A stretch of 64,000 bases of DNA from Perognathus longimembris pacificus (taxonomy: Eukaryota; Chordata; Mammalia; Rodentia; Heteromyidae), in contig NC_063164.1 of the NCBI RefSeq assembly GCF_023159225.1, positions 71,223,300 through 71,287,299 on the forward strand, in the 5' to 3' direction. Shown in pieces: positions 1 to 64,000 of this stretch (the stretch's first letter is position 1; every line of letters begins with the position of its first letter). The notes under the pieces were generated by a model. That model searched no databases, was not told the origin of the DNA, and saw only the letters and a list, made by a program, of their open reading frames with translations. The position numbers and the translations under genes were made by a program.

Positions 1-223
1 ATTCTCATCATTTGCTGGAATGACTTCAACCATGTTGATCTGTCATCCTGCCTCTGGAGAAAATGGCCATTCACTAGCAGGTTGAAAAAAACATGTCAAA
101 GAGAAATGACATACCTCTGGCCATGTGGTCCAAACAGTTGGGCCACTTCTGTCCCATCTCCCAGAGTAAGGAACATGCTAGCATTCAAGAAAGATCAAGA
201 CAAATGACCGGCCTAAGTGCTCA

Positions 224-225
<2 letters not shown>

Positions 226-275
<50 letters not shown>
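226..275 (+). repeat. (GT)25 microsatellite
   Basis: Uninterrupted GT dinucleotide run of 50 bases. The short open frames with runs of Val-Cys here are artefacts of the repeat. Confidence 0.97.
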
Positions 276-277
<2 letters not shown>

Positions 278-701
278 CACTCTCTGCCACACTGATCAAA
301 TGCCAAGGCATGGTAACCATCAGAGAGGGTACCCAAACTCACCAGGAACAGGGCAACAGAGCAAAGGGGACTGATTCTGATACATCCCTGTTCTACCTGT
401 GAACGGAAGCTATCTGCTTCCTCCCTCAGTTACAAAAAATAATAATAATAAAATAATCGAGAAGGGAGACTTAACCAGCTTAGTATGTATTCTTTGCATT
501 TCTTGGAGGCTTTGGGGCCACAAAGGCCTCACAGGCATCATAGGAAACAGGCCAATTGGAGTCCAAGGCTGGGGTGAAGGCAGGATGAAAAGATAGGGTT
601 CTGAATGCCTCACTTCCCCAGACTTAGAAAACTCCCTCCCAGCTCTTTATAACTGGCTTCTATCAGAGAAACTCTTTTCTATATCAAGGAAATCACTATT
701 A

Positions 702-63634
<62,933 letters not shown>

Positions 63635-64000
63635 CTGCAAGAACCACAGTGAGGTCAGGTCAGCCATTAAAGAATGGAAAAGCAACAAGACTCTGAGGCA
63701 GATGAATATTTTCTCATTTCTTTCTAAAGGTCCAGATAAAGAGCAAGAATGCAATATTGATCCCAACTACTTTTCCCCCTTGCCTAGGGCTTGAATTCTA
63801 CATTAAAAAGAAGTCTGAGCAAACCCTGGGCATACTAGGAATGAATTATAAAAGAAATGCTGGAATTTCCTAGGTTTTGGAGTGCATAGTCATATTAAAG
63901 ATCTTAAAAATCAATGCGAAGAAAAAAATGGACAAGGCAGCTTGCTTTCTATCTTTAGTTAACAGTTTAGCCATCCATAGACACTTTGAAACTCTAGGCA
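63635..64000 (-). other. Kif5c: Kif5c intron (partial), upstream of the first exon in window
   Basis: 366 bases of intron ahead of the switch I-proximal exons in transcript order. I see no repeat or coding sequence. Confidence 0.85.

Overview
This window is a rodent genomic segment lying inside one gene. Seventeen consecutive internal coding exons of the kinesin-1 heavy chain KIF5C sit on the minus strand, spread over almost the whole 64 kb. Spliced together they give 2,049 bases, or 683 codons with no stop, and all sixteen junctions keep the reading frame. They correspond to about residues 168-850 of a protein of about 957 residues. The first coding exons (ATP-binding P-loop, start codon) lie beyond position 64000. 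The last exons (cargo-binding tail with the autoinhibitory IAK region, 3' UTR) lie before position 1. No promoter, CpG island, start codon or polyadenylation site of the gene falls in the window. The paralogue call rests on the hinge exon at 31750-31925 and on coil sequences that differ from KIF5A and KIF5B as I know them. Layout from high to low coordinate, which is the direction of transcription: motor domain (63634 to 56210: switch I, switch II, the microtubule-binding helix region); neck linker and neck coil (42180-42032, between the two largest introns); flexible hinge (31925-31750); the long coiled-coil stalk with its central kink (26801 to 9632); the kinesin light chain-binding heptads (9399 to 4128); and the start of the conserved cargo-binding coil (1088-984). 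Everything else is intron, and most of what I can recognise there is repeats. Dimeric SINEs of two kinds share one 3' module. One kind has an ID-like (tRNA-derived) left half and the other a B1-like (7SL-derived) left half. I associate these SINEs with geomyoid rodents (kangaroo rats, pocket mice, pocket gophers), so the source is probably one of those; this is inference from memory of the families. There are also B1 and B1/ID composites, ancient MIR and L2 copies, several L1 pieces including one 5'-truncated copy with clear target-site duplications, and many microsatellites. Three nested insertions can be read directly (L1 in a SINE, a SINE in an L1, a SINE in an older L1). I found no second protein-coding gene, no RNA gene I can support, and no undescribed biological system. 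The findings are modest: repeat architecture, non-B-DNA candidates, two weak splice donors and repeat-poor intron stretches that may hold regulatory sequence.
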